Source: Methylocystis sp. KS32 (GTDB lineage: Bacteria > Pseudomonadota > Alphaproteobacteria > Rhizobiales > Beijerinckiaceae). Taken from it: a stretch of DNA of 64,000 nt. Shown piece after piece: positions 35,997-44,751 of this stretch; the first letter of the stretch is position 1; every line of letters begins with the position of its first letter. The translations under genes were made by a program, and so were the position numbers. The stretch lies in contig PHSQ01000004.1 of the NCBI GenBank assembly GCA_002862095.1, positions 300,398-364,397 on the forward strand, written 5' to 3'. Below the pieces are notes generated by a model, which made no database searches, was not told where the DNA came from, and saw nothing but the letters and a program-made list of their open reading frames with translations.

Positions 35997-37130
35997 TCAC
36001 GGTGAACCGCATCGTCGCGACCACTCCAGCACACGCATCAGAGCTGGAGTTTGTTTGATTAACCTCTTCGCGGCGATGAAATTCCTGAGCAAGGGAGCCG
36101 CCAGAGCGCCTCGAGCGGTCACCGCGAGAATTGTGTCGTAAAGCTCGATTGTCTCATCGCAAACCGCGGATTTGTAATCAGCCTCGCCGACGCCAAGGTC
36201 GAAATGGGTGAATCCTCTTGCGACCAGGTTTTTCAGGAGACCATGAAGTAAAATCTGGCAGGGGGAGAAGCGCGCGAGGAGCGGATCCAAATCGTAGGAG
36301 TTCATCAGCGCGCAAAATCTATCGCCGTCCGCGAGTCCGACATAGGTGGCGACAATGCGTCCGGAGACGCTCAAAGCATGAGCTTCCAGCGGTCCGGCTT
36401 CGTTGACCCTTACGAGAAACGCTTTCATTTCACGAGGGTCGAAGCCGCCAATTCTCATTTCAGCAAGGCGACTCGCCTTCTGCTCGACCAGCGCCGAGAG
36501 GATTTCGCGCCGGCGCGAGTCGCGCGCGTCGTGCTCGAAGGTCAGTGCGCCCAACGCCGAAAGTCGTCTGATCTTGCCGCCGATTTTCTTTTGCGATTTC
36601 TTGGAAAAGCGCTCTTCGAGGGTCGCCAAGTCGGCGGGCAGTCTGGAGCCATAGGCAAAGCTTGGGCTAAGTCGGGAGAAGGCCTCGATCAAGGGATTTC
36701 GAACACCGGCGAAGGCGCGGGGTTGATTGCGCAGATAATAGAGGTCTGGCGGCGTCGCTTGTCGCCTCGCCGCGTCGACGAGGAGATGTTGGAGATCGAA
36801 TGCCGCGCCAGATTTCGAAAGCGCCATATTGAAATTGCTTTCTCGGCCGCCAAGAAACTCCGCGACGCGAAAGCCGTGAACGTCTCGGACGCAAAGGGGC
36901 AAAAGGACTATCGGCCGTCCTTCGGGGTCGTAGACGACCACGATCATGGGAGCGACCGCCGCGCGCTCGCCGATTGTTTCAAACCATCCGGCGACATAAT
37001 CGTAATTTTGGTAAGGGGTGGCGGCCGCGCGGGAAAATAACTCGCGCCAATGGTCTCGCGCATCCTCCAACCGCTCGAACACCGCCAAATTTGGCGTCGA
37101 CGCGAGGGATGTTTCAAAATCGGTAACCAT
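35997..37130 (-). CDS. GNAT-fold acyltransferase, CelD/BcsL-like
   Basis: A 377-residue protein with FemAB/GNAT-type domains: 'FARAAATPYQNYDYVAGWF'-like N-terminus ('RAAATPYQNYDYVAGWFETIG'), 'EERFSKKSQKKIGGKIRRL' and 'FDLGVGEADYKSAVCDE'. Such proteins N-acylate sugar nucleotides or modify polysaccharide in exopolysaccharide loci; the substrate is not readable. The start at 37130 (MVTDFE) was preferred to 37205, which adds an unlike hydrophobic leader. It is convergent with the co-polymerase gene, 11 bp apart, and divergent from the deacetylase. Confidence 0.85.
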   Translation of the reverse strand: MVTDFETSLASTPNLAVFERLEDARDHWRELFSRAAATPYQNYDYVAGWFETIGERAAVAPMIVVVYDPEGRPIVLLPLCVRDVHGFRVAEFLGGRESNFNMALSKSGAAFDLQHLLVDAARRQATPPDLYYLRNQPRAFAGVRNPLIEAFSRLSPSFAYGSRLPADLATLEERFSKKSQKKIGGKIRRLSALGALTFEHDARDSRRREILSALVEQKASRLAEMRIGGFDPREMKAFLVRVNEAGPLEAHALSVSGRIVATYVGLADGDRFCALMNSYDLDPLLARFSPCQILLHGLLKNLVARGFTHFDLGVGEADYKSAVCDETIELYDTILAVTARGALAAPLLRNFIAAKRLIKQTPALMRVLEWSRRCGSP

Positions 37131-37259
37131 GACGCGCCCAAGTCCGCCAAAACTTACGTGGTGGTCTGTCAATAACAAGAAAAGGTCAATGAAAAATACA
37201 GACAATCAGCGTTTGAAAACGGAGCGGCGGCTGCGACTTTGGTTTCGGAGAACCATGAA

Positions 37260-38318
37260 ATGACAACGTGGCGGGATTTAGCCATCGAGGCAGGAATGGG
37301 ATTCTTTCGCGCGAGCGGCGCGCACCGTCTGGCCGAGCCATATACGCGCGGGCTCGGGGCGATATTGACGTTCCATCGGGTTCGTCATCGCCTGGAGCGC
37401 GGTTTCGCGCCTAATCAGTCTTTGGAGATATCCATCGACTTTTTCGATGCCCTGCTGAAGCATCTGCGTAATCGCGGAGTGGCGATTATCTCGCTCGACG
37501 ACGTGCTGGCTCGCTTGCGAACAACTGAAGACGAAGGGCGACCTTTCGTCGCGCTGACATTCGACGATGGTTATCGCGATCTTCTGGAGCACGCCCTGCC
37601 AGTGATGGAGCGGCATCGCGTCCCCTTCACCGCCTATATCGCTTCCGGATTCGCGCAAGGCGAGGCGCGGCTGTGGTGGCTCGAGATGGAAGAGGCGTTT
37701 CGCCGTCTCGATCGGGTCGATGTCGTCGCCGGCGGGCGTCGTTTCACCGCGCGCTGCGAGAGCGCCGCCGAAAAGAGAGAAGCCTTTTCCAAGCTCTACT
37801 GGCGCTTACGCGCGGGCGGCGAAGAGGAGTTGCTGCGCGTTGCGTCGACATTGTGCGCCGAGGCGCGCGTCGACCCGCAAAGGCTTACCGCGAGTCAGTG
37901 TCTGAGTTGGCGAGCGCTCGAGCCATTGGCGCGACACGAACTCGCCGCCATCGGAGCCCATAGCGTCACCCATGCGCGGCTGGCCAAGCTCGACACTGGC
38001 GCCGTCATCAAGGAGATGACGGAGAGCCGGGCGGAAATTTCGCGTCGCTTGGGCGTGGCGGTCCATCATTTTTGCTATCCCGTAGGCGACGCTTCCTCGG
38101 CCGGGCGGCGAGAATTCGCTCTCGCGCGTGAACTCGGCTTCGCCAGCGGCGTCACCACGAGGCCCGGCGTGCTTTTTCCGCAACATTCGGATCATCTCTA
38201 TGCATTGCCTCGTCTATCGGTTAACGGGCTGCATCAGAGCCTCGACGAATTCGACATTCTTCTGAGCGGGGCGCCCTTCGCTCTGATGAATAGAGGACGA
38301 AGAGTGATGGCGGCTTAG
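37260..38318 (+). CDS. polysaccharide deacetylase family protein
   Basis: A 352-residue NodB-homology (CE4) protein. Metal and catalytic motif 1 'TFDDGYRD' (Asp102, Asp103) and motif 2 H234-x3-H238 ('AHSVTHARL') are intact, with 'CYPVGD' further on. There is an insertion of about 100 residues between motifs 1 and 2. No signal peptide is obvious. Placed in the polysaccharide region it may trim N-acetyl groups from the polymer or a lipid-linked intermediate. Confidence 0.9.
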   Translation: MTTWRDLAIEAGMGFFRASGAHRLAEPYTRGLGAILTFHRVRHRLERGFAPNQSLEISIDFFDALLKHLRNRGVAIISLDDVLARLRTTEDEGRPFVALTFDDGYRDLLEHALPVMERHRVPFTAYIASGFAQGEARLWWLEMEEAFRRLDRVDVVAGGRRFTARCESAAEKREAFSKLYWRLRAGGEEELLRVASTLCAEARVDPQRLTASQCLSWRALEPLARHELAAIGAHSVTHARLAKLDTGAVIKEMTESRAEISRRLGVAVHHFCYPVGDASSAGRREFALARELGFASGVTTRPGVLFPQHSDHLYALPRLSVNGLHQSLDEFDILLSGAPFALMNRGRRVMAA

Positions 38319-38321
38319 TGC

Positions 38322-38395
38322 ATATCGACCAGACGGAATCGTCTGGTCGATAAGAAATCGCGCCCAGTACAAAGCTGGAAGCGAATTGCGATGGC
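38322..38395 (-). repeat. R1 element, decayed copy e (reverse orientation)
   Basis: Reading from 38322, 'atcgaccagacgg-aatcgtctggtcgat' is the third hairpin of R1 in reverse, followed by 'aagaaatcgc'. The remaining two hairpins are only loosely recognisable up to about 38400. It begins 4 bp after the deacetylase stop. Confidence 0.6.
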
Positions 38396-38521
38396 GAAGG
38401 TCTATCGAATTTCGCAAAAGCATCGCTTTGAGCACGATGGAGCAGGAATATTTCGTTCGATCCATTTGAAGCCGGACCTCGGGAAACGAGCGAATTCGAC
38501 TCGCGCGGCATAGGGTTCGCC

Positions 38522-39421
38522 TTGACCGTCGGCGGCGTGCTCGCCTTTTGCGCGACGCTCGCGCCTTTGCTCATGCTTGTCGCGACGGCTCCAGCCGAGC
38601 TTTCTCCCATGCGCGTCGATCTCCTTCACCATCGCAAATGGCTGGAGGGGCGGCAATACGCGTTGCAGGCCGCCGCTTTGGAAGATGGACGCAGCGCGCT
38701 CTCCAGCCTGGTCGAGACCCAGACCCATTTAGCCCTTGCGACGATTCTGGCGCTGGGACTCTATTTTCTTTGGCGCGGCTTCGTCAGCGAGCGTTCGCGC
38801 GGCTGGACGCATTTCTTTTGGATCGCGGGGATCGCTCTGGTGTTTTTCGCTCCCACTTTCGCGCCCGAGTTCACGCCGCAACGGGTGGATTACGCCACCG
38901 CTTTCCTGGCGGGCTTGCAGAAGGGCCAGGCGTTTGCGGATTCCGGAAGGCGCGGTCAGGGCTTTCAAAGCGTCGCGCCCGAAGCCGTCATGGCGGCGCG
39001 CGCGCTTCTCGCGGCCGGCGTCGGGGCGTTCCTTGGACTGTGCGCGCACGACCTTGGATACCGGCTACAGGAAGCCTTTTTGGAGTTTGGCCTGATCGGA
39101 GAAGACACAGGGGAAAGGCGGCGGCGGTCCTTCGATGCCCGCTCGGCGAATTTCGCCCGATCCCGAGAAAGCGGGTTTCATGAGTCGGCGAAAGCGGACG
39201 CCTCCCAAGGTTTTGGTCATCGCGATCCGTTCGGTCCGCGTTCGGACAGTCAAACGGCGAAAGCCTGCGCGACGCTGGGGGTCGGGATAGGCGCAAGCCG
39301 TGAGGAGATCGAGCGCGCCTACCGAACGAAAATGAAGACCGCCCATCCTGACCACGGCGGGTCGGTCGAACGGGCCGCGGCGCTCAATCAGGCCCGCGAT
39401 CTGCTTTTGCCTCATGTATAA
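38522..39421 (+). CDS. membrane-anchored protein with C-terminal J-domain
   Basis: A 299-residue protein: hydrophobic segments at about 5-22, 68-86, 98-112 and 156-176, a roughly 60-residue hydrophilic Arg/Ser-rich linker, then a short DnaJ domain (about 248-297) with H275-P-D277 in 'KTAHPDHGG'. The HPD motif means it can stimulate a DnaK-type chaperone, here probably at the membrane. The middle helices match no family I know. The start is a TTG with no good alternative except an internal ATG at 38573. Not obviously operonic. Confidence 0.75.
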   Translation: MTVGGVLAFCATLAPLLMLVATAPAELSPMRVDLLHHRKWLEGRQYALQAAALEDGRSALSSLVETQTHLALATILALGLYFLWRGFVSERSRGWTHFFWIAGIALVFFAPTFAPEFTPQRVDYATAFLAGLQKGQAFADSGRRGQGFQSVAPEAVMAARALLAAGVGAFLGLCAHDLGYRLQEAFLEFGLIGEDTGERRRRSFDARSANFARSRESGFHESAKADASQGFGHRDPFGPRSDSQTAKACATLGVGIGASREEIERAYRTKMKTAHPDHGGSVERAAALNQARDLLLPHV

Positions 39422-39535
39422 ACAATGGCGTAGCGTCGACATTTGTTGTCGTAATCCGGGATGGGCATCCTATATTGCGATCGTGAAACCACAATGTTGG
39501 CGGGTTGGCCGATCCGCGCCGGGCAGGAGCTTGAG

Positions 39536-40771
39536 ATGACGAACTTGGCCGCTGTTATCTGTGTCTCGATCATTTTGTCGGCGGCGCTCGGGGTTTATTT
39601 GCGGCTGCGTCAGATCGATTGGGTGGCGCGGAACAGGCTTACGGTTCCGGCCGATTTTTTTCGCGCGGTGACGTTGGAGGAACATCGCTGCGCGGCGGAT
39701 TACAATGTCGCGAAGACGCGCTTATCCATCGTCGCGACGATCTATGACGGGGCGACCTCGCTCCTGTGGTTGCTAGTCTGGCTTTCGCCGCTGTATTGGG
39801 CGGTGGGTTCCTTCATCGAGCCCGGATTGACGAGAAGCGTGGCTCTGGTCCTCGCCTTTGGCTTTTTATCGGCTGTCTTGCAATTGCCGCTGGATCTCGG
39901 AGAGACCTTCTGGCTGGAGGCGCGGTTCGGCTTCAATCGTCAGACGTTTGGGGGCTTTTTTGCCGATTGGCTCAAAGGGGGCGCGCTGGAATTCGCGGTC
40001 GCCACGCCCTTGCTTTACGCGGCGTTCGCGCTGCTGCGCGAAGCCCCCGACCGCTGGTGGCTCTACGCCTATGTGGGTTTTATGGTTTTCATCCTGGCGA
40101 TAACGGCGATCTATCCAACCTTCATCGCGCCCTTATTCAACAAATTCTCGCCCTTGCCGAACGAGGCCATGCGCGAACGGCTCGAGACCCTTTTGAAAAA
40201 ATGCGGCTTCGAATCGCGCGGATTGTTCGTCATGGACGCATCGAGGCGGTCTTCTCGCGGCAACGCCTATTTCACCGGCTTTGGCAAAGCAAAGCGGATT
40301 GTCTTCTACGACACATTGCTCGCGAGACACACGCCTGAGGAAATCGAGTCAATTCTGGCTCATGAGCTTGGCCATTTTAAGCTGGGGCATGTCCGGCAGA
40401 TGCTCGTTTTGAGCGCCGCCATCGCTTTCGTCGGTTTCGCCGCCTTGCGTTGGGCGTTGGGAGACACTGGCTTGACCTTTGTTTTCGGCTTGCCGAACGA
40501 ACCTGGCCTCGCGCTCATCGCGGCGCTGCTGGCCAAGGATCCGGTCATACACATTCTCTCGCCCTTGCTGTCCTGGCGTTCGCGTCGCGCTGAATTCGAG
40601 GCGGACGACTTCGCGAAGTCGATGGTGGGAGAAGAGCCGATGATTTCGGCCCTTACACGGCTCACCAGGGACAATTTGGCCACGCTCACGCCAGATCGAA
40701 TCTATGCGCTCTTCTATTATTCCCATCCGCCCGTTCCCCTCAGGGTAGCGCATCTGCGCGGCGCGGATTAG
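39536..40771 (+). CDS. M48 family zinc metalloprotease (Ste24-like)
   Basis: A 411-residue polytopic membrane protease. It has the N-terminal CAAX-protease-1 region ('FGFNRQTFGGFFADWLKG'), zinc site H276-E277-x2-H280 in 'ILAHELGHFKLGH', and third ligand Glu353 in 'SRRAEFEADDFA'. Bacterial Ste24-like enzymes degrade misfolded membrane proteins. ATG 39536 follows 'gcaggagcttgag'; the frame could extend to 39461 but that adds nothing conserved. Confidence 0.93.
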   Translation: MTNLAAVICVSIILSAALGVYLRLRQIDWVARNRLTVPADFFRAVTLEEHRCAADYNVAKTRLSIVATIYDGATSLLWLLVWLSPLYWAVGSFIEPGLTRSVALVLAFGFLSAVLQLPLDLGETFWLEARFGFNRQTFGGFFADWLKGGALEFAVATPLLYAAFALLREAPDRWWLYAYVGFMVFILAITAIYPTFIAPLFNKFSPLPNEAMRERLETLLKKCGFESRGLFVMDASRRSSRGNAYFTGFGKAKRIVFYDTLLARHTPEEIESILAHELGHFKLGHVRQMLVLSAAIAFVGFAALRWALGDTGLTFVFGLPNEPGLALIAALLAKDPVIHILSPLLSWRSRRAEFEADDFAKSMVGEEPMISALTRLTRDNLATLTPDRIYALFYYSHPPVPLRVAHLRGAD

Positions 40772-40781
40772 GGCGTTCGCC

Positions 40782-41732
40782 TCATCTTTGCGGGTATGCG
40801 CTGGCGGTTCCTGGCCCGCTCAACAGCATGCCATTGAAGATCAGGTTATTGTCGACCTGCGTTTCGACGCCGCCGGTCGATCCGCTATAGGCCGCCTCGC
40901 CATTGCCGACCAGATTCGATCGCGCCACGGCTATTTGGGCGCCCGGCCCGGCATAGACGGCGGTGCCATTGCCGGTGGCCGTGGAATCGCTGATCACCAT
41001 CTTGACGCTCGCGGAGCCGGACAGCGAACCCGCATAGAAGCCATTGTTGTTATTGCTGGAAGAGCTTCGCGTCACCGCAACGAAGACATTCGACGCCGCC
41101 GCTGAGACGCTTCCGTCCAATTGCAAGCCATTGACGCTGAAACTGGCCATGAGACCTTCGATCGAGCCGGTCATGTTGGCCGAGGGACGGAGATTAACGG
41201 AGGCGTTGGCGTTTTGGGACGCAACCAGATTCTTGATGGTGAAGCTCAGGGCCGTCGAGGGCTCCAGATCGACGCCGTGGCTCATGAAGCGGCGAATAAC
41301 GCAGTTCACGATCTCCAATTGCCCGGCGGAATTCAGGCTGACGCCGTTCGCCGCCGCGCCCATCCCGTTGAGAGAGAGGCCGCGCAGGTGGATCAAATCG
41401 CCCGGACCGGCCGCGATGGCGACCGCGTTCATGCCCGGCGCGATCTGGTTGATGGTCGCGGCGCCGGCGCCGTCGTTAACGATGCCGATGGCTTTGGAGA
41501 TGGCGACGGGGCCGTAATCGGCGGGGTCGAGCACGTCTATTTCGCCGCCAGCGGCGACAATATGGTCGTGGGCATATTGAAACGTCCGGCAGGGCGAGGA
41601 CACGCCGCCGCAGTTCGACGAATCCGATCCATGGCCCGAAACCCAGGCTTGAGTCGTCTGCGCGCTCGCGTTTAAAGGCGAGAGGCCGGTGGCCAATAGG
41701 GCGGCGAAGAGAAAAGGATGAAGCTTTGGCAT
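40782..41732 (-). CDS. secreted right-handed beta-helix protein
   Basis: 316 residues with a signal peptide (1-24, cleavage after 'NASA'). 'WVSGHGSDSSNCGGVSSPCRTFQYAH' and 'GGEIDVLDPADYGPVAISKAIGIVNDG' match a Rhizobiales family with a pectate-lyase-like beta-helix. The rest is short Gly/Asn/Ser-rich rungs, including 'SSSSNNNNG'. No catalytic residues can be assigned. It could be a surface or polysaccharide-binding protein. It is convergent with the M48 gene, 10 bp apart. Confidence 0.8.
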   Translation of the reverse strand: MPKLHPFLFAALLATGLSPLNASAQTTQAWVSGHGSDSSNCGGVSSPCRTFQYAHDHIVAAGGEIDVLDPADYGPVAISKAIGIVNDGAGAATINQIAPGMNAVAIAAGPGDLIHLRGLSLNGMGAAANGVSLNSAGQLEIVNCVIRRFMSHGVDLEPSTALSFTIKNLVASQNANASVNLRPSANMTGSIEGLMASFSVNGLQLDGSVSAAASNVFVAVTRSSSSNNNNGFYAGSLSGSASVKMVISDSTATGNGTAVYAGPGAQIAVARSNLVGNGEAAYSGSTGGVETQVDNNLIFNGMLLSGPGTASAYPQR

Positions 41733-41871
41733 GGCGGCTCCGTCGGGTGACGGAGGCGAGGTTAGGCCAGGAAGACCAATAATTTCATAAGAAGCGCGGC
41801 GTTTCGACGACCTCGCGCCAGCGCGACGGCCTGAAAAGGCTACGTTTGTTGGGCTCTGGTTTTTTAGATAG

Positions 41872-41947
41872 TGGCTCCCCGAGTAGGACTCGAACCTACG
41901 ACCTAGCGATTAACAGTCGCGTGCTCTACCAGCTGAGCTATCGGGGA
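41872..41947 (-). tRNA. tRNA-Asn (GTT)
   Basis: A 76-nt minus-strand tRNA with acceptor stem TCCCCGA/TCGGGGA, D-loop AGCTGGTA, anticodon loop CTGTTAA giving GTT, T-arm GTAGGTTCGAGTCCTAC, and an encoded 3' CCA. Confidence 0.97.
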
Positions 41948-42031
41948 ACATCTAGGGTGGGGGCATATAGCAAGGGTTCACGTGATTTGCCAAGCCCCTT
42001 TATGGGGTCGGCGAATTTTCGCCATTTTTGC

Positions 42032-42922
42032 TCAAGCGGGCGGAAAATGCTTGCGGGCGAGGGCGATGTCTGCGCGGGAGGGCAGGCCGGCCTCGTTGCC
42101 GAGATGCTGGACCTTATGGGCGGAGGCGGCGCGCGCGAATTCGAAATGGTCGCGCCAGGGCGCGGTTGGCTCGTCGAGGTAGCTGGCGCAATATGCGCCG
42201 TGAAAAATATCGCCCGCGCCGGAGGTGTCGATCACTTTTTCTGGCGGGACCCGCAGCGCAGCCGACCGCTCGATTTCGCCGGTTCCCTCGTACCACAGCA
42301 GGCCCTTTTCGCCATTGGTGACGCCGCCCAAGCGGCAGCCTTTTTTTCTGAGCAGGGACAGCATTTCGGGCTCCGAAAGCCCCGTCTGCCGGCATAGGTC
42401 CATCGAGACGATCGCGACGTCGACGAAATCCAGCAATTCCATGAGCCCGGCGCGCAAGGCGCCGCCATCGAGGGACACGAGCGCGCCTTTTTCCCGCGCC
42501 GCCTTGGCGTAATGGATCGCGGCGTCTCCCATATGGCCATCGAGGTGCAGCAACCGCGCGGTGGAGAGGTCGAGACGCGGGAAAGTCTGCAAATAGGCGT
42601 CGTCGCGGGCACGAAGAATCGAGCGTTTGCCCTCTTTGGGGAAAACGAAGGAGAGAGAGGAGCGCGCCACCCGGCGGGAGTGAAGGCGAATGCCGTAGGT
42701 TCCGGCCATGTCCATGAACATATGGCCCAGCCAGTCGCGCGCCGCCGGCACGAGCAAATCCGGCGCATAGCCCAGTTTGGCGCAGGCGAAACAGGCCGTC
42801 GCGGCGTTGCCGCCAAAGGAGACGGCGTAGTCCTTCGCCACGGCTTTTTGGTCGCCGTGCGGAAATTCATCCGCGATCATGCTGACGTCGATATAGGCGT
42901 GGCCGATGAATAGCGCTTCCAA
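42032..42922 (-). CDS. PfkB-family sugar/nucleoside kinase
   Basis: A 296-residue ribokinase-fold kinase. It has the N-terminal 'FGGNAATACFACAKLGY' (PfkB signature 1) and 'DTSGAGDIFHGAYCASYL' with the catalytic Asp (signature 2). The substrate (ribose, fructose, adenosine or sulfofructose type) cannot be decided. It lies 27 bp downstream of the ErpA-like gene on the same strand, so the two may be co-transcribed. Confidence 0.92.
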   Translation of the reverse strand: MEALFIGHAYIDVSMIADEFPHGDQKAVAKDYAVSFGGNAATACFACAKLGYAPDLLVPAARDWLGHMFMDMAGTYGIRLHSRRVARSSLSFVFPKEGKRSILRARDDAYLQTFPRLDLSTARLLHLDGHMGDAAIHYAKAAREKGALVSLDGGALRAGLMELLDFVDVAIVSMDLCRQTGLSEPEMLSLLRKKGCRLGGVTNGEKGLLWYEGTGEIERSAALRVPPEKVIDTSGAGDIFHGAYCASYLDEPTAPWRDHFEFARAASAHKVQHLGNEAGLPSRADIALARKHFPPA

Positions 42923-42949
42923 TCAGGCTCTCCAAAACGCGAAGGCGTA

Positions 42950-43294
42950 CTAAATCGAAAAGCTCGCGCCGCAACCGCAGGAGGAAGTCGCGTTGGGGTT
43001 TTCGATTCTGAAGGATTGCCCCATCAGGTCGTCGACGAAATCAATGCGGGCGCCTTGCAGGAAACCGAGCGAGGTTTCGTCGATGGCGAGTTTGGCGCCC
43101 CCGCGCTCGACCAACAGATCGTTGGCGCCCGGTCCCGGGTCCACCGTGAACGAATATTGAAACCCCGAACAGCCGCCGCCGTCGACGCCGATGCGGAAGA
43201 CCGAGCCGTTTGGCTCATTCGCGAGAATCGCCGCGATGCGCTTGACAGCGCCGTCGCCAAGCGCGACGCCATTCGTCGCCTGTTCAGCGTCCAT
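42950..43294 (-). CDS. A-type Fe-S carrier (ErpA/IscA/HesB family)
   Basis: A 114-residue iron-sulfur carrier delivering clusters to apo-proteins. The three conserved cysteines are present in 'GGGCSGFQY' and 'SSCGCGASF'. Start 43294 (MDAEQ) is preferred; an ATG three codons upstream, and a frame open to 43411, are possible. Immediately upstream the 12-14-nt unit 'ctcatgccttgc' is tandemly duplicated, so ribosome-site and start-like sequence occurs twice. Divergent from dgt. Confidence 0.92.
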   Translation of the reverse strand: MDAEQATNGVALGDGAVKRIAAILANEPNGSVFRIGVDGGGCSGFQYSFTVDPGPGANDLLVERGGAKLAIDETSLGFLQGARIDFVDDLMGQSFRIENPNATSSCGCGASFSI

Positions 43295-43427
43295 GCCTCT
43301 CATGCCTTGCCTCTCATGCCTTGCCGAGTTCTCTCGTAATGCGCTTCGCTTGCGCGGCCATAAAGCCGCGCGTAACAGACGTATCATAATAACGCTTCTC
43401 TGGCCTTTCAATGACAGGAGATAAAGC

Positions 43428-44609
43428 TTGGCGCTCCGTTCGCCCTTGGCGCCCTACGCCTGTGACGCGACGCTATCTCGCGGCCGAATGTTCGAGGAGG
43501 CGCCGTCGCGCACGCGCAGCGAGTTCCAGCGCGACCGCGATCGTATCCTGCATTCGACAGCCTTCAGGCGCCTTGCGCATAAAACCCAGGTTTTCGTTCC
43601 TCTCGATGGCGATCATTTTCGCACCCGTCTCACCCACACCATCGAGGTCGGCCAGATCGCCCGCGCTCTGGCGCGCGCTCTGGCGCTGGACGAGGATCTC
43701 GCCGAGGCGGTGGCGCTTTCGCATGACCTTGGGCACCCGCCTTTCGGCCATGCCGGGGAAAACGCGCTGACCGTCTGCATGGCCAAATTTGGCGGTTTCG
43801 ATCACAATGTTCAGGCCTTGCGGATCGTGACGAAATTGGAGCGCCGCTACGCGCGCTACGACGGCCTCGACCTGACATGGGAAACCCTCGAGGGGCTCGT
43901 CAAGCACAATGGCCCGTTGCGCGGGCCGCGCGCGGGGATCGATCCGCCCGCCTATATCGTCCGGTTCGACGCCATCTATCCGCTCGAACTGGAGTTTTTC
44001 GCGGGCGCCGAGGCCCAGGCGGCGGCGCTTGCCGACGATATCGCCTATAACGCCCATGACATCGACGACGGCTTGCGCGCGGGCCTTTTTACGCTCGAGG
44101 AAATAGCGGCGGTTCCTTTCATCGGAATTCTGTTGAACGAAGTTTGGAGCCTTTATCCTGGGCTCGAACGCACGAGGGTCATTCACGAATTGACCCGCCG
44201 CGTCATCACCCGCTTCGTCGAGGACGTCTTCGACGAAACCCAGGCCCGGCTGTCCGGGCTCAGTCCCGGGAGCGCCGAGGATATCCGCCGGGCCGAGAGG
44301 CCGATGGTCGCTTTTTCCCCTCCGATGGCGGCGGCGGAACGCGGGGTCAAAGCCTTTCTGTTCGCCAATATGTATCGGCATCCGAAAGTCATGGCTGTTC
44401 GCGAACAGGCCTGCGAGGCGATCGCATGGCTTTTCCCCGCCTATCTCGAAAAGCTCGAGCTGATGCCGGCGGAATGGGCCGCGCAGGCGATGGCGAGCGG
44501 CGAGGAGGAGAGAGCGGCGCGGGTGGTCGCGGATTATATCGCCGGAATGACGGACCGCTACGCCTTGAACGAATACCGGCGCCTGTCGGGCAGGGCGGTC
44601 ATCATCTGA
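43428..44609 (+). CDS. dgt: dGTP triphosphohydrolase-like HD protein
   Basis: A 393-residue dNTPase. '[21 protein letters not shown]', '[17 protein letters not shown]' and '[15 protein letters not shown]' give the complete HD metal site. It hydrolyses dNTPs to nucleoside and triphosphate; strict dGTP specificity is not certain for this subtype. The start is TTG 43428 after a strong 'caggag' site. In alphaproteobacteria it usually lies just before argS, as here. Confidence 0.94.
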   Translation: MALRSPLAPYACDATLSRGRMFEEAPSRTRSEFQRDRDRILHSTAFRRLAHKTQVFVPLDGDHFRTRLTHTIEVGQIARALARALALDEDLAEAVALSHDLGHPPFGHAGENALTVCMAKFGGFDHNVQALRIVTKLERRYARYDGLDLTWETLEGLVKHNGPLRGPRAGIDPPAYIVRFDAIYPLELEFFAGAEAQAAALADDIAYNAHDIDDGLRAGLFTLEEIAAVPFIGILLNEVWSLYPGLERTRVIHELTRRVITRFVEDVFDETQARLSGLSPGSAEDIRRAERPMVAFSPPMAAAERGVKAFLFANMYRHPKVMAVREQACEAIAWLFPAYLEKLELMPAEWAAQAMASGEEERAARVVADYIAGMTDRYALNEYRRLSGRAVII

Positions 44610-44751
44610 AGGCGGCTTTCAGCGCTCTCCGGCCGCGCTGGTCCGCGCCGCGGGGTGTTTTTGCCGTTCCACTCTGCTAAACCCTCCGCTGACCCGGTTT
44701 ATCCCGGCCTCCCCGCGGCCTCGACCGGCCGCCGCCAGAACCCCGCCCGAG

